Source: Paenibacillus sp. FSL H8-0537 (GTDB lineage: Bacteria > Bacillota > Bacilli > Paenibacillales > Paenibacillaceae). Taken from it: 64,000 nt of DNA. Under the pieces are notes generated by a model. That model did not search any database, was not told the origin of the DNA, and saw only the letters and a program-made list of their open reading frames with translations. Of the stretch, positions 44,235 to 53,866 are shown piece after piece. Location: the NCBI RefSeq assembly GCF_038051995.1, contig NZ_CP150290.1:4826001-4890000 (forward strand), in the 5' to 3' direction. The position numbers and the translations under genes were made by a program. How positions within the stretch are numbered: the first letter of the stretch is position 1; each line of letters starts with the position of its first letter.

Positions 44235-44822
44235 TTACGGCTCAAGTTCCGGGTACAAGTCTTTGTACTTATTATAGTACTTCACGACCTTTTGTACATA
44301 ATCGCGTGTTTCTTTATATGGAATTTTACCAGCATCTTCGAACGTGCCGTCCCATTCCCCCGAATCGAGCCACTGCCGGACTTTACCTGGACCTGCATTA
44401 TAAGCAGCAATGACAACGATATTATTTTCATCAAATTGTTTGTGCAGCGAAGCTAGATACCATACCCCCAGCTCGATGCTCACGTCAGCACGATTGCGCA
44501 GCGTCTCCTCAGTAACCTGCTCGAAGCCTGCCTTCTCGACGATCCATTCGGCGGTGGCCGGCATAATTTGCATCAGTCCGAGCGCACCCTTCTTCGAAAC
44601 CTTTCCCGTCTGGAAATTCGTCTCCGCCCTTATAATAGCCGCCACCAAATGCGGATCTACCTGATAGCTAATGGCACTTGCCCGAATGTCAGCCTTATAA
44701 TCAATGGGATAGAGCTTTTTGAGCAGCCATGCCGGTTGAGCGACAATAATGACAACAATGATAATAAATAATAGCAAAAACAGCCTTCTCCGAGCGACCT
44801 TTCTTCTCTTGGCCCTCAGCAT
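44235..44822 (-). CDS. Membrane-anchored lytic transglycosylase, Slt type
   Basis: A 195-residue protein. A basic N-terminus (MLRAKRRKVARRR) is followed by one membrane helix (LFLLLFIIIVVIIVAQPAWL), then an SLT domain: DPHLVAAIIRAETNFQTGKV with the catalytic Glu in RAETNF, GALGLMQIMPATAEW, and AAYNAGPGKVRQWL. It cleaves peptidoglycan with anhydromuropeptide release. ATG 44822 lies inside the 3' end of coaE (7-nt overlap), so the two are translationally coupled. Confidence 0.93.
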   Translation of the reverse strand: MLRAKRRKVARRRLFLLLFIIIVVIIVAQPAWLLKKLYPIDYKADIRASAISYQVDPHLVAAIIRAETNFQTGKVSKKGALGLMQIMPATAEWIVEKAGFEQVTEETLRNRADVSIELGVWYLASLHKQFDENNIVVIAAYNAGPGKVRQWLDSGEWDGTFEDAGKIPYKETRDYVQKVVKYYNKYKDLYPELEP

Positions 44823-45415
44823 GTAAGAACCTTGCTCTTCCAAAACTCTTGAACCTGCTGCCTCGTCTGCGCGGGCGTTCCGCTGTTGTCGATGACCCAA
44901 GTCGCTCTGCGCTTCTTCTCTTCCATGTCCATTTGCAGCCCTATGCGCCGCCTTGCTTCCTGTTCATCTACGTTGTTTCGTGCCATCAGGCGCTCCAGTT
45001 GGATGTGCTCCGGCACGTACACAACGAGTACACCTTCATACAAATGCTCTTGCTCCGTCTCATACAGCAGCGGAATATCCGCAACGACCAGCGTATCCTG
45101 ATGCTGACGTTCATAATCAGCCATTCGCTGCTGCATCGTAGCCCTAATCGCCGGATGCAAAATCGCTTCAAGCTGCCCTAGCTTCGCTTTGTTATTAAAT
45201 ACGATTTGGCCGAGCGCTGCCCGATCAAGTGTACCGTCCTTATGTAACACAGCTTGTCCGAACGCAGAGGCGACCGCCGCTAGAGCGGGCTCCCCTGGCA
45301 AAACGACTTCTCTTGCTACCTGATCGGCATCCACCAGCAGCGCTCCGAGCTCCACTAATAGGTGGGCAACGGTGCTTTTTCCAGTAGCAATGCCGCCGGT
45401 TAATCCGATCCTCAT
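44816..45415 (-). CDS. coaE: Dephospho-CoA kinase
   Basis: A 199-residue kinase: MRIGLTGGIATGKSTVAHLL with the P-loop, LLVDADQVAREVVLPGEPAL, VVADIPLLYE and the lid-region ERLMARNNVDEQEARRRI. It phosphorylates dephospho-CoA in the last step of coenzyme A synthesis. ATG 45415 with GAGGTGG upstream is chosen; a longer frame to 45508 lacks a ribosome site and would shift the P-loop. It lies between ytaF and the transglycosylase gene. Confidence 0.96.
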   Translation of the reverse strand: MRIGLTGGIATGKSTVAHLLVELGALLVDADQVAREVVLPGEPALAAVASAFGQAVLHKDGTLDRAALGQIVFNNKAKLGQLEAILHPAIRATMQQRMADYERQHQDTLVVADIPLLYETEQEHLYEGVLVVYVPEHIQLERLMARNNVDEQEARRRIGLQMDMEEKKRRATWVIDNSGTPAQTRQQVQEFWKSKVLTC

Positions 45416-45432
45416 GCCCTTCCACCTCATCT

Positions 45433-46230
45433 TTACAGCAGCTTTGATATTCCAATCATAATAAGCAGAATGCCTGGCAGTACCGCAAGCGCCTGCATGC
45501 CCTTCCAATGCGAGAAGCGGAACCCGAAGCTGATGCCCCCTAGCAAAAATAATGCGCTAGCCGCAGCGATAACAATTGCTGTCAGCAAGGCGGGCAAACC
45601 AATCATCGCGGCCCCAATTCCCGCACCGAAGGCATCAAGCGACAGCGCTACGCCGAGCATGATCGCCTCAGAGGCGGATATTGTGCCCGACTTATCGACG
45701 TCCGCCGCCTGCGGTGTCCGTAAAATCTGAATGACAAGCCCAATGCGCCTCAGCTCAACAATCACAACAAGCACTGGATGGCTGGCCTCCGCCGCTGCTG
45801 CGGAGAGCCCCGAAGCTGTGGAGGCTGCTTCTGCTGCCTTCTCAGCGGTCGCAGCGGTCGTCTCTACACCAGTCAGACCTGAGCGCTCCTCTGGCAACAG
45901 GGTGCTATTACGAGAAGCTGCGGATGCATTCTCCGCATCCACCTTCTTGCTTTCATGGCGATTACGCCGCAGCTGGAGCAGCGCCCAGCAGCCAATACCC
46001 ATCAGCACGATAGCGCCAATCAAGCTCGCCGTGCCTGGCGACAAATATTTTGCGATAACACTGCCTAGCTGCATCGACAATAAAATGATCAAGCCCGAGC
46101 AGCAGGCGATAATTAGCACAGACAGCAACGGAATGCGAATACGGCGCAAACCATACGTAATGCCAACGCCGAAGCCGTCCACGCTCACAGCAAAAGCGAG
46201 CACGATCAACGAAACCAGATGCAAAGCCAA
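45433..46230 (-). CDS. ytaF: Sporulation membrane protein YtaF
   Basis: A 265-residue membrane protein of the MntP/YtaF type, with three N-terminal and three C-terminal helices (LIVLAFAVSVDGFGVGITYG and LGVALSLDAFGAGIGAAMIG, each with an intramembrane Asp). The cytoplasmic loop (about residues 92-150) is unusually long and Ala-rich. Just before the second repeat is DVDKSGTISASE, which fits an EF-hand calcium loop (D-x-D-x-S-G-x-I-x-x-x-E). The start is TTG 46230. Role: sporulation, mechanism unknown. Confidence 0.9.
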   Translation of the reverse strand: MALHLVSLIVLAFAVSVDGFGVGITYGLRRIRIPLLSVLIIACCSGLIILLSMQLGSVIAKYLSPGTASLIGAIVLMGIGCWALLQLRRNRHESKKVDAENASAASRNSTLLPEERSGLTGVETTAATAEKAAEAASTASGLSAAAAEASHPVLVVIVELRRIGLVIQILRTPQAADVDKSGTISASEAIMLGVALSLDAFGAGIGAAMIGLPALLTAIVIAAASALFLLGGISFGFRFSHWKGMQALAVLPGILLIMIGISKLL

Positions 46231-46374
46231 CCCTCGTCACTCCCTGCACATGCAGGTGCCCCGATTTCACCCTACAGGACATCTGCCTATTGTTCATCAC
46301 AATAAACAGCATATGCAGCTGTATGCCTAGGGTGAATGGCTTCATCATCGATGGCCTGGCTTTCGTTTTCGCGA

Positions 46375-47232
46375 TTAGCCTGCGCTTTGCCCGCCCGCTT
46401 GCTCCGGCGCCTTCTGGCAGCTAGGGCAAATATGCGTGCCTCTGCCGCCAACGACAAACTTCTCAATGGCTTCTCCGCAAGTATGGCAGGGCTCGTCCTT
46501 CCGGCCATAAACGAGCAATTGATGCTGAAACATGCCCATCTCGCCTTGCCCGTTCACGTAAGATTTAATGGATGAGCCGCCCGCTTCCACTGCTTTGCCA
46601 AGCGTAGAGCAAATAGCTGCATGCAGCTTATCCCACTCTCCGGAAGCAAGCGAGCTGGCGGTGCGCTCGGGATGAATGCCCGCTTGAAACAGCGCTTCAT
46701 CTACATAAATATTTCCGAGTCCGACCACATATTCCTGATTGAGCAGCAGCGGCTTGATTTTCGTAGAGCGCCGTGCCAGCTTGGTTTGCAGCACATCGCG
46801 TGTAAACGCAGGCTCCAGCGGCTCAAGGCCCAGCTTATTCAGCGGCGGCAGCTCGAACTCCGTTCCCGGCGTGAACAAATGCATCGTGCCAAACTGCCTG
46901 ACATCTTTATATCTTAAATCCGTTCCATCCTCAAAATGGAACAGGACATGCGTATGAAGCTCGATTGGTTCATCGCTTTGGAATAATCCATAGCGGCCTT
47001 CCATGCGCAAATGCGACACGAGCACAAGCCCGTCCATCACGATGCGCAGAAACTTTCCGCGCCGCTCGACCGTCTCGATCGTCATGCCGACAAGCGCATC
47101 CTCGAATTGCTCCGGCACAGCCGGACGCTGAATGATGCGGGGAAGCCGCACCGTAACCGATTTAATCTTTTTTCCTGCAACAAGCTCAATTAATGTTCGT
47201 CTAACCGTTTCTACCTCTGGAAGTTCCGGCAT
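46375..47232 (-). CDS. mutM: Formamidopyrimidine-DNA glycosylase
   Basis: A 285-residue Fpg. It starts MPELPEVETVRRTL with catalytic Pro2 and Glu3, has SHLRMEGRYGLF, and ends with a C-terminal zinc finger (CHTCGEAIEKF then CPSCQKAPEQ). It removes oxidised purines such as 8-oxoguanine and cuts the abasic site. GAGGTGAAAGGA precedes the ATG. It lies 48 bp after polA in the same direction. Confidence 0.97.
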   Translation of the reverse strand: MPELPEVETVRRTLIELVAGKKIKSVTVRLPRIIQRPAVPEQFEDALVGMTIETVERRGKFLRIVMDGLVLVSHLRMEGRYGLFQSDEPIELHTHVLFHFEDGTDLRYKDVRQFGTMHLFTPGTEFELPPLNKLGLEPLEPAFTRDVLQTKLARRSTKIKPLLLNQEYVVGLGNIYVDEALFQAGIHPERTASSLASGEWDKLHAAICSTLGKAVEAGGSSIKSYVNGQGEMGMFQHQLLVYGRKDEPCHTCGEAIEKFVVGGRGTHICPSCQKAPEQAGGQSAG

Positions 47233-47280
47233 ATCCTTTCACCTCAACGTCTATTATACCTGATTTCCGCTCCCAGCGGG

Positions 47281-49956
47281 TTATTTCGCTTCATACCAGT
47301 TCGCTCCAAAACTAACGTCCGCCTTAAGCGGAACATCGAGCTTGATTGCGGCTTCCATCACCTCGGGAAGGAGCTTTTTCATCTGTTCCAGCTCATCCTC
47401 CGGCACCTCAAATACCAATTCATCGTGTACTTGGAGCAGCATGCGGCTTTTGAGCTTCAGCTCTTGCAGCTTCTGATTCATATGCACCATCGCCAGCTTA
47501 ATAATATCCGCCGCTGTGCCTTGAATCGGGGAATTCATTGCTGTTCGCTCAGCGAATGAACGTTTATTGAAGTTCGAATGGTTAATATCCGGCAAATACC
47601 GTCTGCGATCCAGCAAGGTCGTCACGTAGCCTTGCTTCGCCGCTTCGACTTTAATTCGATCCATGAACGACTTCACGCCTTTAAAGACGCCGAGATATTG
47701 CTCAATAAACCGTCCGGCTTCATTTCGCGTAATGTTCAGGTTGTTGGAAAGGCCAAAGTCGCTGATGCCGTACACAATGCCGAAATTGACCGCCTTTGCC
47801 GAACGGCGCATGTTTGAATCCACCTGATCCTCGGTTACGCCAAATACATCCATTGCCGTTTTCGTATGAATGTCCATGTCCTGAATGAACGCTTCCTTCA
47901 TATTCTCATCGCCGGAAATATGGGCGAGCACGCGCAGCTCAATTTGCGAATAGTCCGCTGCGAGAATGGTCCAGCCCGGTTCGGACGGGACGAATGCTTT
48001 GCGAATTTTGCGGCCCTCTTCCAGGCGGATCGGAATGTTCTGCAAATTCGGAAATTGACTGCTCAGACGGCCCGTTGCCGCAATGGTCTGGCGGAAATAC
48101 GTATGAATTTTGCCTGTCTGCTCGCGAATTTCCTTGAGCAGCCCTTCCACATAGGTGGATTGCAGCTTCGCAAGCGTCCGATAATGCAAAATCAGCGGCA
48201 CAATTTCACTGTATGGCGCCAGCTCCTCGAGCACCTCAGCATCTGTCGAGTAGCCCGTCTTGGTCTTTTTCCTTGCGGGCAGGCCCAGCTTCTCGAACAG
48301 CACCTCGCCCAATTGCTTCGGCGAATTCAAATTAAATTCCATACCCGCCTGCTTGTAAATTTCCGTTACCAGCGTAGCAAGCTGGCGCTCCAACTCGCTG
48401 CCCAATGTCTCCAGCTCCGCCTTCTCGACGCTAATGCCCTGGTGCTCCATTCGCGCCAAAATAACGGAGAGCGGCAGCTCCAGCTCTTCATACAAGCTGA
48501 GCATGTCTGTTTCCTTCAGCTCGTCACGCTGCAAAGGCGCCACTCTGCGCACCGCATCGGCTTTCGTTGCCAGATGCTGATACAGCACGGCCGCAGCTGG
48601 AACTTTAAGCTTCGCTCCTTTGCCGTACACCGACTCATCATTAGGAACAGCAGGCTGGTCGTAACGATGGACAATGCCGGAGAGCAATAGACTTGATTCC
48701 GTCGGATCAATGACATAAGCGGCTAGCTGGACATCAAAGCTCACACCGCTCAAAGATAGGCCCGCCCACTTCAAAGCCAGCTCGACTTTATGCGTATCAA
48801 AGCCGATCTTCTTCTTGCCTGGATCAGCGAGCCAGCTTCGCAGCGGCTCTGTGAACGCTTCCTTCAGCGCCGCGAAAGGCAGCGCATATGCCGCTTCGGC
48901 GTTTGCCAGCGCCAATCCGACCAGCTCGGCCTGATGCGGATTTTCACCAATCGCCTCCACATACAGACCGAAGCCGCTCTCATCCGCTTCAAGCGCCTTC
49001 ATCAGCTCATCGAGCTTCGGCGCATCCTCAGCAGACTCAATCGCGGTCAGGTTCAGCTCGGCCGCTTCGCCTGCTGAACCACTTCCTTCGCCACTCAGTC
49101 CGAGCCGTTCCTGAACGGATCGAAACTCCAGCCGGCGCAGCATATCCGCAAGCGCCGGCCCGTTAAAGCCGCTGTAGCGAATCGCCTCCGGCTCCTGCTC
49201 AGGGGCAAGCGGCACCTCGCGGTGAATCGTCGCGAGCTTCTTGCTCATCACCGCATCCTCTTTATGCTGCTCGACCTTTTCCTTCATCTTGCCTTTCAGG
49301 CTGGCTGTGTTCGCCAGCACTTCTTCAACCGTGCCGAATTCATGCAGCATCTTCAGCGCTGTTTTCTCGCCAACGCCCGGAATGCCCGGAATATTGTCGG
49401 ACGCATCGCCCATCAGCCCTTTCAAATCAATGATTTGATTAGGCGTCAGTCCATATTTCTCCTTAATAGCATCAGGCGAATATCGCTCCTGCTCGCTCAC
49501 TCCTTTACGCGTTAGCGCTACGGTCACATGCTCCGATACGAGCTGGAGCATATCCTTGTCGCCCGTGACGACAAGCGTCTCGACCTTCTGCTCGTCCGCA
49601 AGCCGGGTGAGCGTGCCAATAATATCGTCAGCTTCAAATCCGTTCAGCTCAAACTGCGCAATTTGAAAAGCCTGCAGCAGCTCCTTGAGCACCGGGAACT
49701 GTTCCGACAGCTCTGGGGGCGTTTTTTCCCGTCCGCCTTTATATTCCGCATAACCCTCATGACGAAAGGTTGCCTTGCCTGCATCAAATGCAACGAGCAC
49801 ATGCGTCGGTTTTTCATCTTCCAGCAGCTTAAGCAGCATCGTCGTAAAGCCATATATCGCATTCGTATGTAAACCAGCCGAATTCGTAAGCGGAGGCATT
49901 GCAAAAAATGCCCGGTACGCAATACTATTGCCATCTAATAACATCCATTTATCCAT
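47281..49956 (-). CDS. polA: DNA polymerase I
   Basis: An 891-residue polymerase. Residues 1-about 300 form the 5'-3' exonuclease (LLDGNSIAYRAFFAMPPLTN, GFEADDIIGTLTRLADE, LMGDASDNIPGIPGVGEKTA). The 3'-5' exonuclease domain (about 310-480) lacks the DEDD acids: FGLYVEAIGENP replaces FDTETD. The polymerase domain has LAADYSQIELRVLAHISGDE, the finger helix MRRSAKAVNFGIVYG and LLQVHDELVFEVPEDE. So it has no proofreading, as in other Bacillales. ATG 49956 with GAGGTG upstream is chosen. Confidence 0.97.
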   Translation of the reverse strand: MDKWMLLDGNSIAYRAFFAMPPLTNSAGLHTNAIYGFTTMLLKLLEDEKPTHVLVAFDAGKATFRHEGYAEYKGGREKTPPELSEQFPVLKELLQAFQIAQFELNGFEADDIIGTLTRLADEQKVETLVVTGDKDMLQLVSEHVTVALTRKGVSEQERYSPDAIKEKYGLTPNQIIDLKGLMGDASDNIPGIPGVGEKTALKMLHEFGTVEEVLANTASLKGKMKEKVEQHKEDAVMSKKLATIHREVPLAPEQEPEAIRYSGFNGPALADMLRRLEFRSVQERLGLSGEGSGSAGEAAELNLTAIESAEDAPKLDELMKALEADESGFGLYVEAIGENPHQAELVGLALANAEAAYALPFAALKEAFTEPLRSWLADPGKKKIGFDTHKVELALKWAGLSLSGVSFDVQLAAYVIDPTESSLLLSGIVHRYDQPAVPNDESVYGKGAKLKVPAAAVLYQHLATKADAVRRVAPLQRDELKETDMLSLYEELELPLSVILARMEHQGISVEKAELETLGSELERQLATLVTEIYKQAGMEFNLNSPKQLGEVLFEKLGLPARKKTKTGYSTDAEVLEELAPYSEIVPLILHYRTLAKLQSTYVEGLLKEIREQTGKIHTYFRQTIAATGRLSSQFPNLQNIPIRLEEGRKIRKAFVPSEPGWTILAADYSQIELRVLAHISGDENMKEAFIQDMDIHTKTAMDVFGVTEDQVDSNMRRSAKAVNFGIVYGISDFGLSNNLNITRNEAGRFIEQYLGVFKGVKSFMDRIKVEAAKQGYVTTLLDRRRYLPDINHSNFNKRSFAERTAMNSPIQGTAADIIKLAMVHMNQKLQELKLKSRMLLQVHDELVFEVPEDELEQMKKLLPEVMEAAIKLDVPLKADVSFGANWYEAK

Positions 49957-50147
49957 TATTGACACCTCATTTATCGGTTCTAATGGTTATCATACCATAA
50001 CTGCAAATGCCTTTGCTTCCTTCTCGCGCCCCGCTCGCAATATTCCTAAAAACCCGCATCCGCAGCTTGCATAAGCGAGGTTGCCATGCCCATAAGACAT
50101 TGCCTGTTCGTGAAAAAAAAGCTCTCTCCAAGCTCCATATGGATCGC

Positions 50148-50354
50148 TCAGAAACAGCTTTTCTCATCCCGCCACCGCTGCTGGACTAGGCTGGCAATTT
50201 CGCCCGGCCGCCCTAGCAAATAGCCTTGGGCATAATGCACGCCCATTGCCTTTACCTTGTCCAGCTCCGCTTGGTGCTCAATGCCTTCGGCGATAATGCC
50301 AATGGCCATTTTGTCAGCCAGCTGGACAAGCGTATGCACAATATGCTCCTTCAA
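50148..50354 (-). pseudogene. C-terminal remnant of an EAL domain
   Basis: Sixty-eight codons read MKEHIVHTLVQLADKMAIG then IIAEGIEHQAELDKVKAMGV and YAQGYLLGRPG, the last helices and strands of an EAL c-di-GMP phosphodiesterase. The catalytic EAL motif and most metal ligands are absent. The fragment starts just after the stop of the GGDEF gene and in a different frame, so it is likely a decayed part of a once longer protein or neighbour. Confidence 0.7.
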
Positions 50355-50356
50355 CT

Positions 50357-51943
50357 CTAACTTCTCACTTCGATCCCCTCTGTAGCATTACGTTCTTGTG
50401 TGCAAAAAGCCATATCTTGCATGACATACACACTGCCTTTTTGCATCTTGGCACGCTTCTTGAGCTTCGCTGTTAGAGTGGATATGTGGCTAGGCGTCGT
50501 CCCGCCGGCAGCAAGCATTAAAGATAGGGACAAGGTAACCCCTTCCTGCTCCACTGTGTTGCCGTGACGATCCTCCACCATGCTGACTTCGACTCCACCG
50601 TAATACCGTTTTACCCCGCCGTCGAAACGTTCAATCAGCCTGGTGCAGACTTTCTCAGCATAAGAGGCCTCCGTTACCATAATGAAATCATCACCACCGA
50701 TATGCCCGATAAAATCGCCCGCCATCCCGTATTCTTCCTTAATCCCGACTAGCGTATCAGCCAAAAAACGAATAAGCGCGTCGCCTTGGCTAAATCCAAA
50801 GCAATCATTAAACCATTTGAAATAATCCAGGTCCGCATAAATGACGGCGAACGGCTTGTCACCACTGCTCCTGCGAGCCAGCTCCAGCTGAATGCCCTCA
50901 TTGCCGGGCAGACCTGTCAGCGGGTTGGCTGATCTTGCCGCCTCCATGCGCAGCGTCGTAATGCGCTCCAAAATATCGCGAACCGTCGTTGCGCCAAGCA
51001 GTTGGCCTCCCGCTGTAATGATAACGACATCATACAAATGGGAAATATCCCGCGCCATCGCCAGCTGAGACACCAGCTCTATCGGCATGTCCGCGTCCAC
51101 AATTAATGGCGATGCATTCATAATTTTTTCAACAGGACGAGTAGAATAAAGCGGCAGCCCGTATTTCCCCGCCAGCAGCTCATGCAGCTTCTGCTTCATC
51201 AGCAAGCCCACGGGGCGCCCCTGCTCCTGTAAAATAACGCATTGCTCCTTGCCGTTCCTATTGAAAAAATCGGCAATTTCCGCCACGCGTGCCTGCGCTG
51301 AGAAGACGGGAAACGGCGCTGCCTGCTCACCAATGCTCATGCCAGGGGCTGCATAATAAGCGATTGCCGATTCGTCCGTACCTGCTTGCGCTTCCGGTTC
51401 AAGCGCAACCGCTATCTCCTGCTGATTTTGCCCATCTGCAAATGCCAGCACAGCTGTTGTTTCCCGCTGCACCTCCAGGCTCGGGCTTATCGCCACTTCA
51501 TCAGCCTGACGGCTTGAACCCCCTATGCTGCTGTACACCGGTTCCGCTCGCCGCCAGGCTTCCCTGATAGCTTTCCATGCGGCTTGTTCAGCCGCAGCAG
51601 TACTCTGCCCTGCCGGCGGATAAGCGATCACATGGCCTACTAAAACATGTTGCTCCCGGCTTATGAGTTTATACAGCTCCGCTGCACTGTCATTCAACGC
51701 CTGTTCAGGCGCAAGCTTCGAGCCATTGCTGCCGAGCATAAAATAATACTCCTGTTCAAAGCCGTGCTTCCAGATCAGCCTGAACGACCTTAGCTTCCGC
51801 TCCCATATCCGCAACCACTTTACGGGCAAGGCTCGTTCCTCTGTTACCCTTATATATATGACGCCAACTCCCCCAAGCCGCCAGCTTTCCCTCATCACTT
51901 GGAGCAGTTCTATATGGATCAGACCAATTGCCATATCATCCAT
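50357..51943 (-). CDS. GGDEF-domain protein with CBS-like sensor
   Basis: A 528-residue soluble protein. Residues 1-about 110 are unassigned, about 225-335 a CBS-pair-like region (QCVILQEQGRPVGLLMKQKL, YSTRPVEKIMNASPLIVDAD, LLGATTVRDILERIT), and about 345-500 a GGDEF domain (NPLTGLPGNEGIQ, YADLDYFKWFNDCFGFSQGD). The active loop is GGDDF, compatible with activity; the allosteric RxxD site is MAGD, so product inhibition is probably lost. ATG 51943 has AAAGGGAGA upstream. Its sensor head resembles that of the chemoreceptor-like protein at 58747. Confidence 0.88.
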   Translation of the reverse strand: MDDMAIGLIHIELLQVMRESWRLGGVGVIYIRVTEERALPVKWLRIWERKLRSFRLIWKHGFEQEYYFMLGSNGSKLAPEQALNDSAAELYKLISREQHVLVGHVIAYPPAGQSTAAAEQAAWKAIREAWRRAEPVYSSIGGSSRQADEVAISPSLEVQRETTAVLAFADGQNQQEIAVALEPEAQAGTDESAIAYYAAPGMSIGEQAAPFPVFSAQARVAEIADFFNRNGKEQCVILQEQGRPVGLLMKQKLHELLAGKYGLPLYSTRPVEKIMNASPLIVDADMPIELVSQLAMARDISHLYDVVIITAGGQLLGATTVRDILERITTLRMEAARSANPLTGLPGNEGIQLELARRSSGDKPFAVIYADLDYFKWFNDCFGFSQGDALIRFLADTLVGIKEEYGMAGDFIGHIGGDDFIMVTEASYAEKVCTRLIERFDGGVKRYYGGVEVSMVEDRHGNTVEQEGVTLSLSLMLAAGGTTPSHISTLTAKLKKRAKMQKGSVYVMQDMAFCTQERNATEGIEVRS

Positions 51944-52205
51944 GCCAAGTCTCCCTTTAGTCTTGGTTGTTCTGCTTCTACCTTACCAGCCAAATGTGAG
52001 CAGAGTAACATTTTCATGTAAACTATCTGTAAAGCACAAGACTTTTGCCCTAGATGCAGTCAGCTAACTAGCGTGCCTGTCTGTCATACATGCCTTTTTC
52101 AGTACAAAAAAACAACTCCATACCAGCTTTCTTAGCAGGCAGAAGTTGTTGCTGGGGCATACAAGGCCCGATTGAAGCTATACAGGAAGCAAGCATGCAG
52201 GGGGA
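51944..52205. other. Intergenic region between pstB and the GGDEF gene
   Basis: Apart from the terminator at 52111-52151 nothing is recognised. Confidence 0.4.
52111..52151 (-). terminator. Terminator of the pstSCAB operon
   Basis: On the minus strand ACAACTTCTGCC...GGAGTTGT forms an imperfect hairpin followed by seven T, 54 bp after the pstB stop. Confidence 0.8.
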
Positions 52206-52964
52206 TCACCCGAAACGACCTGAAATATAGTCGCTCGTTTCTTTTTTGCTGGGATTTGTAAACATTTTCTCTGTATTTTCGAATTCCACCAGCTCACCGG
52301 ACAGGAAAAACGCCGTTTTGGCCGAAATCCGCGCCGCCTGATGCATATTGTGCGTGACAATAACGATGCAATAGTCCTGCTTCAGCTCCGTAATCAGTTC
52401 CTCTACCTTCGCGGTCGAAATAGGATCAAGCGCCGAGGCTGGTTCATCCATCAAAATAATGTCCGGCTTGACCGCAATGGAGCGGGCAATACATAGCCGC
52501 TGCTGCTGTCCGCCAGACAGCCTAAGCGCCGACGTATGCAAGCGGTCCTTCGTCTCTTCCCAAAGCGCCGCTTTGCGCAGCGATTCCTCGACCAGCTCAT
52601 CGAGCTCACTTTTATTTTTGATGCCGTGGTAGCGCGGGCCAAAAGCAATATTTTCATAAATCGACTTATGAAAAGGGTTCGGCCTCTGCCACACCATACC
52701 GATGCGTCTGCGCAGCAGCACTACATCGGTTTTCGGATTGTTGATATCCTCATCGCCAATCCAGATTTCTCCGGTCATTTTAGCGTTCGGAATCAAATCA
52801 TTCATCCGGTTCAGCGTCCGCAAAAAAGTCGATTTCCCGCAGCCCGACGGTCCGATGAGCGCCGTAACCTGTTTATTTTCAAAATCGATCGATACATTTT
52901 TAACAGCCTTATTGCTGCCATAATAAACGCTTAAATCGCGTACGGATATGCCATTTTCAGCCAT
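52206..52964 (-). CDS. pstB: Phosphate ABC transporter ATP-binding protein PstB
   Basis: A 252-residue ABC ATPase: Walker [21 protein letters not shown], signature [16 protein letters not shown], Walker [15 protein letters not shown]-loop [10 protein letters not shown]. It drives high-affinity phosphate uptake with PstA and PstC. It is the last gene of pstSCAB, 14 bp after pstA. The Q-loop reads MVWQRPNPF, whereas the second PstB (57661) has MVFQQPNPF, so the two are distinct paralogues. Confidence 0.96.
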   Translation of the reverse strand: MAENGISVRDLSVYYGSNKAVKNVSIDFENKQVTALIGPSGCGKSTFLRTLNRMNDLIPNAKMTGEIWIGDEDINNPKTDVVLLRRRIGMVWQRPNPFHKSIYENIAFGPRYHGIKNKSELDELVEESLRKAALWEETKDRLHTSALRLSGGQQQRLCIARSIAVKPDIILMDEPASALDPISTAKVEELITELKQDYCIVIVTHNMHQAARISAKTAFFLSGELVEFENTEKMFTNPSKKETSDYISGRFG

Positions 52965-52978
52965 ATGCTGCCATCCTC

Positions 52979-53866
52979 CTATTTCGTAGCGGTAAACTTG
53001 CGGTACATGAAGCGGCCGAGCCAGCGTGCGAGCAAATTAAACAGCAGCACCATGATAACCAGTACAGCCGAAGCTCCAGCAGCAATTTCCGCAGCATCGG
53101 GAGCAAGTCCCTCGGAATTGATTTTCCAAATATGAACCGCAAGCGTTTCAGCCGGGCGCAAAGGGTTAAGCGGCGATACTGGGCTGAACGGGTTCCAATC
53201 CGAAAAATCAAGTTTAGGCGAGCTCATTCCTGCCGTAAAGAGCAATGCCGCCGCCTCACCAAATACGCGGCCCGCAGCTAAAATCGTGCCCGACACAATA
53301 ATCGGCAATGCGATGGGCAGCATGGTGGACGTTATCGTCTTCCACTTCGTCAAGCCCAGCGCCAGGCTCGCTTCCTTCTGCTCTCTTGGCACGCTTTTGA
53401 GACCCTGCTCCGTAATCCGCACCATCAGCGGCAGATTGAACACGGTGAGCGCAAGCGCGCCCGCAAGCAAGGAGAAGCCAAGACCGAGATAATTGACAAG
53501 CATAAGTAAGCCGAATAAACCAACAATAATGGAAGGGAACGAAGATAATACCTCAACGACAAGCCGGATAAAATCAGTCAGCTTGCTCGGCTTCGCATAT
53601 TCACTCATATAGATGCCTGCGCCAATCCCAATCGGAACGGTGATAATCATCGTAAGCACGAGCAGGAACAAGGAGTTGAACAGCTGCGGCCCAATGCCTC
53701 CGCCTGCTCTGAACGATTCAGGAGCCGAGGTCAGGAAGCTGAAGCTGATATGGCCTAGCCCGCGCACAAGAATGAAGCCGAGCAAGCCGATTAGCAGCAG
53801 CACGATGAATGCAGCTACGCAAATAATGACGGCTGTGGCAATTTTATCTACTGTTTTTGGTTTCAT
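52979..53866 (-). CDS. pstA: Phosphate ABC transporter permease PstA
   Basis: A 295-residue permease with six membrane helices and the PstA signature: [40 protein letters not shown], and the EAA loop [20 protein letters not shown]. It forms the membrane channel with PstC. Its start overlaps the pstC stop by 4 nt. Confidence 0.96.
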   Translation of the reverse strand: MKPKTVDKIATAVIICVAAFIVLLLIGLLGFILVRGLGHISFSFLTSAPESFRAGGGIGPQLFNSLFLLVLTMIITVPIGIGAGIYMSEYAKPSKLTDFIRLVVEVLSSFPSIIVGLFGLLMLVNYLGLGFSLLAGALALTVFNLPLMVRITEQGLKSVPREQKEASLALGLTKWKTITSTMLPIALPIIVSGTILAAGRVFGEAAALLFTAGMSSPKLDFSDWNPFSPVSPLNPLRPAETLAVHIWKINSEGLAPDAAEIAAGASAVLVIMVLLFNLLARWLGRFMYRKFTATK

